A DNA stretch of 64,000 nt from SAR92 clade bacterium H921. GTDB lineage: Bacteria > Pseudomonadota > Gammaproteobacteria > Pseudomonadales > Porticoccaceae. Positions 16,649 through 27,063 of the stretch are shown one piece after another (positions within the stretch are counted from its first letter, which is position 1; every line of letters begins with the position of its first letter). The DNA lies in NCBI GenBank assembly GCA_025153755.1, contig JAOALD010000002.1, forward strand, positions 310,001 through 374,000, in the 5' to 3' direction. The position numbers and the translations under genes were made by a program. Below the pieces are notes generated by a model. It made no database searches and had not been told where the DNA came from. It was given only the letters and a program-made list of their open reading frames with translations.

Positions 16649-19240
16649 ATGATAAATAATTTATTCGACTCAAAATCTGGTTTCATCTTTGCGGTATCCG
16701 CCCTATTTATATCGCTGCTAGCGCTTCTATCAAACTCCTCGATCGCGCAGGAGGAGGTTGATATATCAGCTGGCCTACAAGAGGCGAAGAGTTTGTGCGT
16801 CAAAATGACGGCCGACAAAAAACGTATCGCTAGAGCTGCAGGCTATGATATTGGCAAACTTTGTGACAGCCTCAAGAATATTGACAGTGTGGGTCTTGAA
16901 CAGGACGAGATTGAAAATGAAGCCCTCATAGGGCCGCGCAAAGAAATGCACAAAGGTAGATCAACCCCAGATGGACAGCCCTATGTTGCTATTAAGCAGT
17001 CAGCAGAGCGGGAGGATAATTCCGACTATGATGATCGACAGGTAGCTGAGCAGAACTTCTATATCGATGATGAGGATCAACAGTTACAGCCTTTTGGGTA
17101 TGAGTTATTTGCCGGAGAACCGACAACATTTGCTCCCGCTAATCAGATTCCTGTATCGCCTGACTATCTTTTAGGGCCTGGTGATAGCCTAAATATTTTG
17201 TTTTACGGCAAAACCAATGAATCTTATAGCTTGGAGGTCAATCGTAACGGTGCGGTGGATTTTCCGCAGCTGGGTCCGATTAATTTGACCGGAATGACCT
17301 TCGCTGACGCCAAGAGACTGCTACAAAATCGTATTGCCGAGGAGATACTGGGTGTTCAGGCAAGTATCAGTCTCGGCGAGTTGCGATCCATCCAGATATT
17401 TTTGCTGGGCGAGTCCTACAAACCCGGCGCCTACACAGTATCGGCACTGTCTACTATTACCAATGCGTTGTTTTTAAGCGGTGGTGTCAGTGATATTGCC
17501 TCATTGCGCAATATCCAGCTCAAACGAGCCGGCGCTACCATTGCTACCCTTGATCTATATGAATTACTACTCAACGGCGATACTAGTAATGATCAAAGAC
17601 TGCAGGCGGCCGATGTTATTTATATTCCCACGGTTGGTAAAACGGCATCGGTAGATGGGGAGGTGAAACGACCAGCTATTTACGAGTTGAAGGGCGCTAC
17701 CTCAGTCAAGCAATTAGTCGCCATGGCCGGTGGTATGCAACCCACAGCTTTTCCCAATCGAGCGGTCATTGAGCGATCAGATGCTGATGGTTTTATGACG
17801 GTAGTGGATATAGATCTAACTAGCGAAGCTGGTCGCGCTGAGCTCGTGGGTAATGGCGACCAGCTGGTTATCGATTCAGTCGTTGAACGCAAAGAGGCTG
17901 TAGTGACTCTATCGGGGCATGTCTACCGTCCCGGTGAGTTCCGTTGGAAGCCGGAATTGCGTGTGTCTGATCTGATCAAAGATGTGCGTCAAGTGCGCCC
18001 AGACGCCGACCTAGACTTCGCGTTAATTCGCCGCGAGCTGCCGCCTATTGGTCGAGTTTTGCCAGTTTTCGTCAACTTGGGCGAGGCTTTAAAAAATAGA
18101 GGTAGTGCAGCAGATATTGAATTTACCCCGCGTGATGAGCTCTTTATTTTTTCCCGTAACGAGAACCGAGCGGAAATGCTCGCCCAAGTAGTTGACGAGC
18201 TCAAATTACAGGCTCGTTCTGGAAAAATGGCTGATGTCGTCTCAATAACGGGCACAGTTCGATCCCCGGGAGAGTACCCATTAACCGAAAATATGACAGT
18301 GACCCAGCTTATTTCTGCAGCTGGAGGCCTTGAAGAATCTGCTTACACCTCCGGTATTGAAATATCTCGCTACGACTTAAGTAATCCTGAGCAGGCGATT
18401 GCGAGCCATTTCCCGGTTGATTTAAGAGAAGCCTATACCAATACAAGTGCCGATGTTGTCCTACAAAGTTATGATGTTCTGTCGGTAAGAACAATCCCAG
18501 AGTTTAGACAAACCCTATCAGTTACGCTCAAAGGAGAGGTCCGATTTCCCGGTGAGTACAGCTTTACCCGTGGCGAAACTCTCGGAGATATTATCCGACG
18601 GGCGGGGGGCTTAAATAATTTGGCTCATGCCGATGCCGCAGCATTTACCCGGGAAGATTTGCGGGTTCAAGAAGAGAAAAAACTCGAACAAATTCAGATG
18701 CGACTAAAGTCCGACATTGCTGCGGCTGAACTTGATAATGCTAGTCAGGGCAATAGCAGAGAAACCGTAGCGGCTGCTGATAAATTGGTGGCGACATTGG
18801 ATGCAACGAAAGCCCTTGGTCGTTTAGTTATTGACCTGGAGGGTATTTTGGATGGACGGCTAGATGATGTGCAACTTAAAGATGGCGATATGCTGGTTAT
18901 TCCAGAGTATAGACAGGAAATTTCGGTCCTAGGTGAGGTTCAGCAACCGACATCCCATCTCTACAATAAGGGACTAAGATTGCGAGACTATATAGATCTT
19001 AGTGGTGGCACCAAAGAGTCGGCGGACAAAAAACGCGTCTATGTTGTTAAAGCCAGCGGTGCTGTTGCACTTCCAGATAGGTCAGGCTGGCTATCTCGTA
19101 AAAGGCTCGACATTGAAGCGGGAGATACGATAATTGTGCCTGTGAATACTGACAAGCAGAGGGCGCTCACGGTCTGGGCTGAGGCATCACAGATTATCTA
19201 CCAGCTCGCATTGGGTGCGGCTGCATTTAACAGTTTATAA
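16649..19240 (+). CDS. Polysaccharide export outer-membrane protein with multiple SLBB domains
   Basis: A Wza-like translocon component of 863 residues, more than twice Wza. N-terminal signal/anchor (FIFAVSALFISLLALL), then an acidic linker, a poly_export domain (YLLGPGDSLNILFYG, about 172 on) and about six SLBB repeats (starts near LGESYKPGAYTV, VDGEVKRPAIYEL, LSGHVYRPGEFRW, ITGTVRSPGEYPL, LKGEVRFPGEYSF, LGEVQQPTSHLY). No lipobox Cys is visible at the N-terminus, unlike E. coli Wza. No strong Shine-Dalgarno precedes ATG 16649. First gene of the polysaccharide locus; the wzi-like gene follows after 28 nt. Confidence 0.88.
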   Translation: MINNLFDSKSGFIFAVSALFISLLALLSNSSIAQEEVDISAGLQEAKSLCVKMTADKKRIARAAGYDIGKLCDSLKNIDSVGLEQDEIENEALIGPRKEMHKGRSTPDGQPYVAIKQSAEREDNSDYDDRQVAEQNFYIDDEDQQLQPFGYELFAGEPTTFAPANQIPVSPDYLLGPGDSLNILFYGKTNESYSLEVNRNGAVDFPQLGPINLTGMTFADAKRLLQNRIAEEILGVQASISLGELRSIQIFLLGESYKPGAYTVSALSTITNALFLSGGVSDIASLRNIQLKRAGATIATLDLYELLLNGDTSNDQRLQAADVIYIPTVGKTASVDGEVKRPAIYELKGATSVKQLVAMAGGMQPTAFPNRAVIERSDADGFMTVVDIDLTSEAGRAELVGNGDQLVIDSVVERKEAVVTLSGHVYRPGEFRWKPELRVSDLIKDVRQVRPDADLDFALIRRELPPIGRVLPVFVNLGEALKNRGSAADIEFTPRDELFIFSRNENRAEMLAQVVDELKLQARSGKMADVVSITGTVRSPGEYPLTENMTVTQLISAAGGLEESAYTSGIEISRYDLSNPEQAIASHFPVDLREAYTNTSADVVLQSYDVLSVRTIPEFRQTLSVTLKGEVRFPGEYSFTRGETLGDIIRRAGGLNNLAHADAAAFTREDLRVQEEKKLEQIQMRLKSDIAAAELDNASQGNSRETVAAADKLVATLDATKALGRLVIDLEGILDGRLDDVQLKDGDMLVIPEYRQEISVLGEVQQPTSHLYNKGLRLRDYIDLSGGTKESADKKRVYVVKASGAVALPDRSGWLSRKRLDIEAGDTIIVPVNTDKQRALTVWAEASQIIYQLALGAAAFNSL

Positions 19241-19268
19241 GTTAATGGGCACTGTAAAAGGATTTTTC

Positions 19269-20759
19269 ATGTCGCTAGGTAAACCCTTGAGCTGTTATAT
19301 CGCAGTTGGAGTAATCGCATGCCTCGCTGGGCAGGGCGCAGTGCAGGCAGAGCCCTGGATAGATACCAGAGATCCATGGTTGCGCGGAGATATTGAGCGT
19401 TTGGCGCAGGCTGGACTGATTAGCGTGCCAATCAACACCTGGCCATTGATGTGGGCTAGCCTAGTGAATGACCTCGAAACAGTAGAGGTCAATGATATCC
19501 CTACACAATTGCACGGCACTCTAGGTCGAGTACTTTATGCTGGCAAAAATGCCACCAGAAGTAACCAATCTCATCGATCAGTCTCCGTATCGGTGGCTAC
19601 CGAAAGTCAGACCTTGCGCCATTACGGTGATTCCAGCCGTGAGGGTGCAGAGTTAAGAATGCGAAGCACCGGCCTTACTGATCATATGGCCTATAACCTT
19701 GAACTCACGCACAGTCATGATCCTTGGGATGGCGATAAAACCAACTATGACAATAGTTATTTTGGTTTTGTACTAGGTAACTGGATCGGCCTAATAGGCA
19801 ATATTGAAAAATGGTGGGGTCCGGGCTGGAGTAGCAGCATTATGCTTAGCAATAACGCAAGGCCCACGCCTGGTTTGACCTTGCATAGAAATTACTCGGA
19901 CCCCTTTGAATTAAAGCCATTGAAATGGCTGGGCCCCTGGACCACTAACCTGTTTATCTCCAAGCTAGATGATAAGCGGTTTATCGATAGCGCTAAACTG
20001 GTTGGTTTGACGTTGGGTTTTCGTCCAACTCCCTCCTTAGAAATTAATCTAAGGAGGACCGCTCAGTGGGGAGGTGAGGGCAGACCTCAGGGCCTCAAGA
20101 ATTTCATCAAGCTAATCGGCGGCGTATCAGACAATTGTTTTACAGTGGATTGCCGGGCTAGTGAGCCGGGTAACCAGTTAGCGGGGTACGATATTAGTTG
20201 GGCTGTTCCCTGGCTTAATACCACTGTTTATGGCCAAAAAATAGGTGAAGACGAGATTGGTAAAAAGCCGGCGAAAAATGCTCGCCAGGTTGGTCTTAAG
20301 ATGCCCGTTAATACTGATTTATTTAATGGCATGCTATTCGTCGAGTATGAGGATACCGCCACGGATAAGTCTCTTGGCCGCTACAACGTCATTTATAACC
20401 ACCACCTATATAAGACCGGGTACCGATATCAGGGTCGTGCTATTGGGGCTACCTGGGATAATGATTCAAAGGTATTTTCAATCGGAGCTTTAGGTTACTT
20501 AGCTAATGGTGACCAGATGGAGCTTCGCTATACCGAGGGAACCATCAATCGCGATAGCTTTTACACCACAGTTCCCTCGACACATTCGGTAAGTCTCCAA
20601 GGCAGTGATTTTCAATCTCTTTCAGGTAAATGGCAGCACCTATTTGATTGGGGTGAGGTGCAACTTCAGGGGCGTTATACAGATAACCTGTTTGAAAGCT
20701 ATGGACGCCAAGAGGAAAAATTTCGTCTAAGTGCAACAGTTGTATATCGCTTTTATTAA
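19269..20759 (+). CDS. Capsule assembly Wzi-family outer-membrane protein
   Basis: A 496-residue exported beta-barrel-like protein of the Wzi/CapsAs family, which anchors or organises capsular polysaccharide at the outer membrane. Signal peptide residues 1-25 (cleavage AVQA-EPWID). Family features include WIDTRDPWLRGDIERLA at the start, GNWIGLIGNIEKWWGPGW in the middle, and a C-terminal aromatic residue (VYRFY) as in barrel proteins. Start set at ATG 19269, with AAAGGA 6 nt upstream; the frame is open further upstream but those starts overlap the SLBB gene. Confidence 0.87.
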   Translation: MSLGKPLSCYIAVGVIACLAGQGAVQAEPWIDTRDPWLRGDIERLAQAGLISVPINTWPLMWASLVNDLETVEVNDIPTQLHGTLGRVLYAGKNATRSNQSHRSVSVSVATESQTLRHYGDSSREGAELRMRSTGLTDHMAYNLELTHSHDPWDGDKTNYDNSYFGFVLGNWIGLIGNIEKWWGPGWSSSIMLSNNARPTPGLTLHRNYSDPFELKPLKWLGPWTTNLFISKLDDKRFIDSAKLVGLTLGFRPTPSLEINLRRTAQWGGEGRPQGLKNFIKLIGGVSDNCFTVDCRASEPGNQLAGYDISWAVPWLNTTVYGQKIGEDEIGKKPAKNARQVGLKMPVNTDLFNGMLFVEYEDTATDKSLGRYNVIYNHHLYKTGYRYQGRAIGATWDNDSKVFSIGALGYLANGDQMELRYTEGTINRDSFYTTVPSTHSVSLQGSDFQSLSGKWQHLFDWGEVQLQGRYTDNLFESYGRQEEKFRLSATVVYRFY

Positions 20760-20813
20760 TGTAGCTAGAGACTCAATCAGCATGATATTAAATCTTTTTA
20801 GAGGTCAACAATA

Positions 20814-21767
20814 ATGCAAGAACCGGCTCGGTCAGGTGCACCAATGGCTATAGATTATGAGAATGAGATTGATCTGCGTGAGCTGTTTGCGGTTCTGTGG
20901 GCGGGGCGTAAATTGCTAGTAGGTATTACGTCAGTGTTTGTCTTAGTTGCCGTAGTCGTTGCACTAATAACCCCCAATCAATATAAAGCCACCGCGATTA
21001 TTGCACCGGCGCATAGTGGTGGCAGTTCGATGATGGGTGCCATGGCATCGCAGTTTGGCGGTCTAGCATCTATCGCCGGTATTGACCTTGGTGGTGACCA
21101 GAGCAGTGATGCTCAAGAAGCTATGGAGATTATGCAGTCCTGGGGATTTATCGAAAAATTTATCGAACAAAATAATCTGGCCGTGGAGGTATTTGCAGCC
21201 GAGGGTTGGGATGGACGGAATAATCGACTATCGCTTGACAGTAGTCTCTATGACAGCGAGCAACAGCAATGGGTGCGCAACCCGCCATCAGGTAAGACCA
21301 TAGCACCCACTAGCTGGGAGTTATATGAAGAGTTTAGTAAGCGTTTGTCAGTGTCCTCAGATAAAAAGAGCGGTCTAGTATCTGTGTCGGTGGAATATTA
21401 CTCCCCCTCCATTGCCAAGCAGTGGGTCGAACTCTTCATATTAACAATTAACGAACATATGAGAGATCGCAAGTTAACTCAGGTCAACAGAAATATTGAG
21501 TATCTTGAAGTTCAGATTGATAAAACAGCTATTGCCGATATGCGTGAAGTGTTTTATCAGATAATAGAAGAGCAAATTAAAAATAAAATGCTGGCCGAGG
21601 CCAGTCCAGAATATGCATTCACCACAGTAAGTCGTGCCATGGTGCCGGAAGAAAAGTCACAACCCAAACGGGCTTTAATTTTAATATTGGCCACCATACT
21701 CGGCGGTATGTTCTCTGCACTTGTTGTGTTGGTCATTCATTACACCAGGAAAGATCAGGTCTTTTAG
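20814..21767 (+). CDS. Chain-length determinant protein (Wzz family)
   Basis: An inner-membrane co-polymerase that sets polysaccharide chain length. Residues 20-60 carry the Wzz signature and first transmembrane helix (IDLRELFAVLWAGRKLL...VFVLVAVVVAL); the periplasmic part follows; the second helix is near the C-terminus (ALILILATILGGMFSALVVLVI). The protein stops there, so there is no fused tyrosine kinase domain and no separate Wzc kinase or Wzb phosphatase gene is in the window. The 317 residues fit O-antigen-type Wzz better than capsule-type Wzc. WecA-like gene follows after 18 nt. Confidence 0.88.
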   Translation: MQEPARSGAPMAIDYENEIDLRELFAVLWAGRKLLVGITSVFVLVAVVVALITPNQYKATAIIAPAHSGGSSMMGAMASQFGGLASIAGIDLGGDQSSDAQEAMEIMQSWGFIEKFIEQNNLAVEVFAAEGWDGRNNRLSLDSSLYDSEQQQWVRNPPSGKTIAPTSWELYEEFSKRLSVSSDKKSGLVSVSVEYYSPSIAKQWVELFILTINEHMRDRKLTQVNRNIEYLEVQIDKTAIADMREVFYQIIEEQIKNKMLAEASPEYAFTTVSRAMVPEEKSQPKRALILILATILGGMFSALVVLVIHYTRKDQVF

Positions 21768-21785
21768 ACCTTTCTTAATGACTCG

Positions 21786-22913
21786 ATGAATAAATTTTTA
21801 CTCTCGGAAAAAGACCTTATCAAGCTGTCGATTATGATGTTGTTAGCGGTGGGATTTTTTGGTCTTAAGGGACTAGTGGCAATGATCTTGATGCAATGGG
21901 TCACCCGACAGAGCTTCGCCGCCGATGCGGTTGATAAACACGGCATAGCGGAGGTCCCGGCCTCGAGATTGGGTGGTGTGATGATTCTGATCGGCAGCAC
22001 TGCGATGATTTTATTGGCGGTTATCTCAGGCGCTGAGACGCGCACCGGGGCCCCGTTTGGTATTCCAATTTATGCCTGGGTAGGCATGTCGGGCTGCGCA
22101 CTAATGGGCCTGGTAGAAGATATCCGCAATGATACCCTCAAGCCCCGCTACCGTTTACTAGGTAAAGTGCTGGTTTTTTTAGTGGTCTTTATAGGTTGGC
22201 CAGAGTTGGTTCCCAGTGAAATAGGTATCGTAGGCTTAGATAGCTTACTTGCCTATAGAGGTTCAGCACTACTCCTTACTATTATCTTCTGCGTGGGGTT
22301 TTTAAATTCGGCCAATATGGCAGATGGAGCCAATGGCTTGATGCCCGGAATATTTTTTGCTGCATTTCTTATTTTCTACTTGGAGTACGGTGGCCTGGGT
22401 TTTCAGGCATTGATGACAGGTTGCGGCCTTTTTCTAATTTTTAATGTGATCTCAGGTCGACTATTTTTAGGCGATGCAGGTGCCTATGGGCTGGCCAGTG
22501 GTGTCGCATTAGCGGGGCTATTTTTTTATAAGCAGGGAATCTTTTCCGCTCCATTCCTAGCGGTGTTACTAGCCTATCCCTGTATTGAAATTTTAGTAAG
22601 TATGGCTCGACGAGCGCTAATCGGGCGATCCGTATTCTTGCCTGACAATGACCATTTGCACAACCGTGTACACCAATTTTTTAAACGTCAATTTAAGTCG
22701 GCCAACATGGCTAACTCGTTAACTGGGTTGTCAATAGCTGGTGCTACTGCTGGTGTGGCCTTGGTGGGTTATCTCGGCGCATGGTGGCCGGTAACTGGGA
22801 CCGAGTGGTTAGGGGTATTTATTGGCCAGTGCGCCATCTATGGAGTTGTCTTTACCCAGGCTGGAAGTCCTATTAGCGATATTGAGTCTGCTGCTGTGGT
22901 TCAGTCAGACTAA
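21786..22913 (+). CDS. Undecaprenyl-phosphate sugar-1-phosphate transferase (MraY/WecA family)
   Basis: A polytopic membrane enzyme (375 residues) that starts the repeat unit by transferring a HexNAc-1-phosphate, typically GlcNAc-1-P, from UDP-sugar to undecaprenyl phosphate. Hallmarks: KHGIAEVPASRLGG near residue 45, the catalytic aspartate-rich motif FLNSANMADGANGL, GDAGAYGLASG, and the cytosolic HLHNRVHQ loop of WecA-type enzymes. It fills the role of WecA in this locus. The initiating sugar cannot be read from sequence alone. Confidence 0.88.
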   Translation: MNKFLLSEKDLIKLSIMMLLAVGFFGLKGLVAMILMQWVTRQSFAADAVDKHGIAEVPASRLGGVMILIGSTAMILLAVISGAETRTGAPFGIPIYAWVGMSGCALMGLVEDIRNDTLKPRYRLLGKVLVFLVVFIGWPELVPSEIGIVGLDSLLAYRGSALLLTIIFCVGFLNSANMADGANGLMPGIFFAAFLIFYLEYGGLGFQALMTGCGLFLIFNVISGRLFLGDAGAYGLASGVALAGLFFYKQGIFSAPFLAVLLAYPCIEILVSMARRALIGRSVFLPDNDHLHNRVHQFFKRQFKSANMANSLTGLSIAGATAGVALVGYLGAWWPVTGTEWLGVFIGQCAIYGVVFTQAGSPISDIESAAVVQSD

Positions 22914-23000
22914 TTGTATGTGGTTTTGTGCATGACAATGAATCTTAGTGAGAGCTAGATTGTTAGTGGTTACAGGTTTATTTTGAGGACAAAAATTTTT

Positions 23001-24293
23001 ATGTTGGAACATAAAAAAATTGGAATTGTTGGACTTGGCTATGTCGGCCTACCTTTAGCCGTGGAGTTCGGTAAAGCTAGGCCTACGCTCGGATTCGATA
23101 TAAATGTATCTCGGATAGAAGAGCTGGAGGAGAATAAAGATAATACTCTTGAGGTGCTTGAAGAAGATTTATTGCGAGCAACGCATTTAGAGTTTAGTTG
23201 CGATGCCCGTGATTTGAATGAGTGTAAGATTGTGATTGTCACAGTGCCTACCCCAATTGATGATGTAAATCGACCAGATTTAACGCCAATTATCATGGCG
23301 AGTGAGACGGTGGCCAAATCACTTAATGTTGGTGATATTGTCATATATGAGTCCACAGTATTCCCCGGTTGTACGGAAGAGGTGTGCGTTCCCATTCTTG
23401 AAAGGGTATCGGGTCTTGTTTTTAATCAAGATTTCTTCTGTGGCTATAGCCCAGAGAGAATTAATCCAGGCGACAAAATAAACACGTTAACTAAAATTAC
23501 AAAAATCACAAGCGGTTCTACTACTGCGGTTAGCGAAGAGGTAGATAGTCTTTATAACAGTATTATTACCGCAGGTACCTTTCAGGCTCCAAGTATAAAA
23601 GTAGCTGAGGCGGCCAAAGTTATCGAAAATACACAGCGAGATCTAAATATTGCGCTGACAAATGAGTTGTCTGTAATTTTTGGAAGATTAGGCATAGACA
23701 CCCAAGATGTGCTTGAGGCGGCTGGAAGTAAATGGAATTTTTTACCCTTTAGGCCCGGATTAGTTGGTGGTCACTGTATTGGGGTTGATCCCTATTATTT
23801 AACACACAAGGCAGAGCAGGTTGGTTATCACCCTCAAGTTATTCTTGCTGGACGGCAAATCAATGATGGTATGGCTCGGTACATGGTTAAGAAAGTTATT
23901 CAACAGATGCTCATAAATGGTATTGATGTGACTAAGAGTACCGTGGGAGTTTTAGGTATAACATTTAAGGAAAATTGTCCCGATGTTCGTAACAGTAAAA
24001 TCACTGAGGTGGTGTCTGAACTTGAAAACTGGGGTGTGAATTTAGTTGTTATGGATCCTTGGGCAGACCCATTAGATGTGGATCGAAATTACGGTATTAG
24101 GTTAGGAAAAATTGATAGTGATCACCCAGTAGATTCATTAATTGTCGCAGTGGGACATAATGAGTTTCGCGATCTAGATCCAGATATCCTGAGATCCTAC
24201 TGCAAGGGATCGGCGCCAGTTCTAGCAGATGTAAAATCTTTATATGATCGACATGCCCTTAGCGAGCGTGGTTTCTCTGTATTTAGGCTTTAG
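23001..24293 (+). CDS. UDP-N-acetylhexosamine 6-dehydrogenase (WbpA/TviB-like)
   Basis: Oxidises C6 of UDP-GlcNAc or UDP-GalNAc to the uronic acid with two NAD+. Rossmann motif IGIVGLGYVGLPLA at the N-terminus, TVPTPIDDVNRPDLTP, YSPERINPGD, catalytic Cys259 in GGHCIGVDPYYL, and the C-terminal UDP-binding domain. The form of these motifs places it with the TviB/WbpO/WbpA group. ATG 23001 gives the usual N-terminus; a TTG at 22983 is in frame. The downstream wlbA-, wlbB- and wlbC-like genes indicate that its product is processed to a diacetamido-uronic acid, so UDP-GlcNAc is the likely substrate. Confidence 0.9.
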   Translation: MLEHKKIGIVGLGYVGLPLAVEFGKARPTLGFDINVSRIEELEENKDNTLEVLEEDLLRATHLEFSCDARDLNECKIVIVTVPTPIDDVNRPDLTPIIMASETVAKSLNVGDIVIYESTVFPGCTEEVCVPILERVSGLVFNQDFFCGYSPERINPGDKINTLTKITKITSGSTTAVSEEVDSLYNSIITAGTFQAPSIKVAEAAKVIENTQRDLNIALTNELSVIFGRLGIDTQDVLEAAGSKWNFLPFRPGLVGGHCIGVDPYYLTHKAEQVGYHPQVILAGRQINDGMARYMVKKVIQQMLINGIDVTKSTVGVLGITFKENCPDVRNSKITEVVSELENWGVNLVVMDPWADPLDVDRNYGIRLGKIDSDHPVDSLIVAVGHNEFRDLDPDILRSYCKGSAPVLADVKSLYDRHALSERGFSVFRL

Positions 24294-24329
24294 TTTTCTT
24301 AAGCTTATTATTAGTATTTTAGGATTTTT

Positions 24330-25316
24330 ATGAAAAAAAATATTGCTGTTATTGGTTGCGGCTACTGGGGCAAAAATTTGGTGCGAAATTTTTCTGAGCT
24401 AAGCGCATTAGTAGCAGTATGTGACCCTAATGATAAATTGGCGCAATTCTATGCTGAACAATACAACGTTAATAATTTGTCTTTTGCAGAAATTTTGAAT
24501 AATCCTTCTATATCGGGTGTTGTGCTGGCAGTTCCTGCCGTTTTTCATGCTTCTATGGCTATAGAAGCAATGAATGCTGGGAAGCATGTATATGTAGAAA
24601 AGCCACTAGCACTGAACAAAAAGGAAGCGATGGCTATGATAGCTGCCGCCAAGGATAATGAGGTTCAACTAATGGTTGGACACCTCCTTCAATACCATCC
24701 TGTATTTGTGGCACTTCGGGGGCTTGTTGAATCTGGAGAGCTTGGTCGCTTGAGCTATATCTATTCGAATCGTTTGAGCTTTGGCAAAGTTCGTTCAGAG
24801 GAAGATGTTATATGGAGTTTTGCTCCTCATGATATATCAATGATTTTGTCTTTAACTGGGCAAGAGCCTGAACTAGTAAGAACCGAATCCGCTCACATAC
24901 TTCAGTCGAATATTGCAGATACTGCGACAGTTCATATGGAGTTTAAGTCCTCTGTGAAGGCACATATATCGGTTTCTTGGCTGCATCCATATAAGGAGCA
25001 AAAACTTGTTGTAGTCGGCACAGATGGGATGGCGGTGTTCGATGATACGAAGCCTTGGAATGAAAAACTCGCATTATATCGTCACATTGTGCTGACTTCT
25101 GGCGACCTTCCGAGTCTGGAAAAATCTGAGGTCGAATATCTTGAGATTTCAAAATCAGAACCTTTGCGGAATGAATGCCAGCACTTTTTGGCTGTCGTCA
25201 GGGACAATAAAACACCTTTTACCGATGGCAATGAGGGTATGAGCGTGCTCAACGTACTGGCAGCCGCGTCTCTGTCTGAAAGTAAAAAAGAACCAGTGAG
25301 GTTGGCAATGCTATGA
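24330..25316 (+). CDS. Gfo/Idh/MocA oxidoreductase, WlbA/WbpB-like UDP-GlcNAcA 3-dehydrogenase
   Basis: An NAD-dependent oxidoreductase (328 residues) with N-terminal Rossmann fold ([17 protein letters not shown]) and the EKP motif (YVEKPLALN) of the Gfo/Idh/MocA family. In the Wlb/Wbp pathway this enzyme oxidises C3 of UDP-GlcNAcA to the 3-keto sugar for transamination. The assignment rests on gene order: it is followed with 4-nt and 1-nt overlaps by the acetyltransferase and aminotransferase of the same pathway. Confidence 0.85.
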   Translation: MKKNIAVIGCGYWGKNLVRNFSELSALVAVCDPNDKLAQFYAEQYNVNNLSFAEILNNPSISGVVLAVPAVFHASMAIEAMNAGKHVYVEKPLALNKKEAMAMIAAAKDNEVQLMVGHLLQYHPVFVALRGLVESGELGRLSYIYSNRLSFGKVRSEEDVIWSFAPHDISMILSLTGQEPELVRTESAHILQSNIADTATVHMEFKSSVKAHISVSWLHPYKEQKLVVVGTDGMAVFDDTKPWNEKLALYRHIVLTSGDLPSLEKSEVEYLEISKSEPLRNECQHFLAVVRDNKTPFTDGNEGMSVLNVLAAASLSESKKEPVRLAML

Positions 25317-25891
25317 GTAAATTACATCAAGATGTATTGGTTCATGAATCATCATATATTGATGAAAATGTAACCATTGGTGCTGGCACTAAGATTTGGC
25401 ACTTTAGCCATATTATGCCTAATTGTGATATTGGCAAAGGGTGCTCACTTGGGCAGAACGTGGTTATCGGACCAAATGTTACAGTAGGTAGTCGTGTCAA
25501 AATACAAAACAATGTAAGTGTCTACGAAGGAGTTACTCTTGAAGATGATGTTTTTTGTGGACCATCCTGCGTTTTTACCAATGTGCATAACCCACGGTCA
25601 GAAATTTTGCGCAAAGATGAATATCGCAGGACAAACGTAAGGCGTGGCGCTTCAATTGGGGCAAACGCCACTATTATTTGTGGTCATGATCTGGGCGAAT
25701 ACTGCTTTATTGCGGCTGGTGCTGTAATAACCAAAGAGGTTCCGGCCTATGCCCTGATGGCTGGTACTCCAGCCAGGAGAATCGGCTGGATGAGTAGAGC
25801 AGGAGGACGCCTAGGAGATGACTTAGTCTGTCCGATTGATGGAATGGCTTACCGTCTTACTGGGCCAGATACGCTTGAGGCAATAGTATAA
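25313..25891 (+). CDS. UDP-2-acetamido-3-amino-glucuronate N-acetyltransferase (WlbB/WbpD-like)
   Basis: A left-handed beta-helix acyltransferase (192 residues). Repeated hexapeptides ([26 protein letters not shown]) are followed by the catalytic loop region with His ([10 protein letters not shown]), and [24 protein letters not shown] at the end. It should acetylate the 3-amino group made by the WlbC-like aminotransferase. Its ATG overlaps the previous stop (ATGA), which implies translational coupling. Confidence 0.88.
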   Translation: MSKLHQDVLVHESSYIDENVTIGAGTKIWHFSHIMPNCDIGKGCSLGQNVVIGPNVTVGSRVKIQNNVSVYEGVTLEDDVFCGPSCVFTNVHNPRSEILRKDEYRRTNVRRGASIGANATIICGHDLGEYCFIAAGAVITKEVPAYALMAGTPARRIGWMSRAGGRLGDDLVCPIDGMAYRLTGPDTLEAIV

Positions 25892-27027
25892 TGAGTGAAT
25901 ATTCAGAACCCACTAAGTTTATCGACTTAGCGGCCCAGCAAAAATTAATCAGATCACAAATTGATGCAGCAATCAAAAAAGTACTTGATCATGGTCAATA
26001 CATTATGGGTCCTGAAGTAGCTGAGTTGGAACGACAACTTTGTGTGACTACTGGCGCCAAACATGCGCTTACCTGTGCCAATGGCACGGATGCTCTGTCA
26101 CTTGTACTAATGGCATGGGGTATAGGCTTGGGAGATGCGGTATTTGTACCCTCATTTACCTATGTTGCGACTGCTGAAGCTCCCGCCCAGCTTGGGGCTA
26201 CCCCCTTTTTTGTAGATGTCTGCGAGAATACTTTCAATTTAGACCCTCAGAGTTTTAAGCAAGCGATAATAGATAGCCGAGCATTAGGTTTAAAACCGGC
26301 GGTGGTGATTGCGGTAGATCTATTTGGGCAACCTGCCGATGTCGACGCTATTACAGAAATCGCCCACGCTGAAAATATAAGGGTTCTAGTTGATGGCGCG
26401 CAAAGTTTTGGTGCCACGTCAAAAGGGCGCACTGTTGGCTCTATGGGTGACGCGACCACCACCAGCTTTTTCCCAGCAAAACCACTTGGCTGTTATGGAG
26501 ATGGGGGAGCGGTTTTTACCAATAATGATGAGAATGCAGAGATTATTAATGCTATCCGCCTACATGGTAAAGGAGTGCAAAAGTATGACAACGTGCGTAT
26601 CGGATTGAATTCAAGGCTTGATTCGATCCAAGCCGCCATATTAATTGAAAAATTAAAGTTATTTCCTAAAGAACTTGAGTTGCGCTCTAGGGTTGCTACC
26701 AATTACGCCGAGTTATTATCAGACTTAGTCAAAGTTCCTAGGTTACTAACGGGGCATACAAGCGCATGGGCTCAATATACTTTGATTATCGACAGTAGAG
26801 ATCAAGTACAGAGAAAACTAGCGAAACATGGTATACCTAGTGTTGTGTATTACCCGATTCCCCTCTGTAAACAAACTGGGTATAAGCATTACCCAGTGGT
26901 AAAAACAGGCACCTGTGTGTCATCGCGTCTGTCAAATAACGTCCTCAGCTTACCAATGCATCCTTACCTGTCTTTACGTTCCCAAAAGTTCATTGCCCAA
27001 CAGATCATAGACATTACTAAGTCATGA
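25891..27027 (+). CDS. DegT/DnrJ/EryC1 sugar aminotransferase (WlbC/WbpE-like)
   Basis: A PLP-dependent aminotransferase (378 residues) that would convert UDP-3-keto-GlcNAcA to the 3-amino sugar with glutamate. PLP Lys197 lies in SFFPAKPLGCYGDGG; ANGTDALSL, DGAQSFGA and the C-terminal LPMHPYLS are family features. Start codon shares a base with the previous stop (TAATG). With its two upstream neighbours it forms the compact wlbA-B-C set. Confidence 0.9.
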   Translation: MSEYSEPTKFIDLAAQQKLIRSQIDAAIKKVLDHGQYIMGPEVAELERQLCVTTGAKHALTCANGTDALSLVLMAWGIGLGDAVFVPSFTYVATAEAPAQLGATPFFVDVCENTFNLDPQSFKQAIIDSRALGLKPAVVIAVDLFGQPADVDAITEIAHAENIRVLVDGAQSFGATSKGRTVGSMGDATTTSFFPAKPLGCYGDGGAVFTNNDENAEIINAIRLHGKGVQKYDNVRIGLNSRLDSIQAAILIEKLKLFPKELELRSRVATNYAELLSDLVKVPRLLTGHTSAWAQYTLIIDSRDQVQRKLAKHGIPSVVYYPIPLCKQTGYKHYPVVKTGTCVSSRLSNNVLSLPMHPYLSLRSQKFIAQQIIDITKS

Positions 27028-27063
27028 TTATATTACTCAAATAATATAGATCTGAGACGCAAG

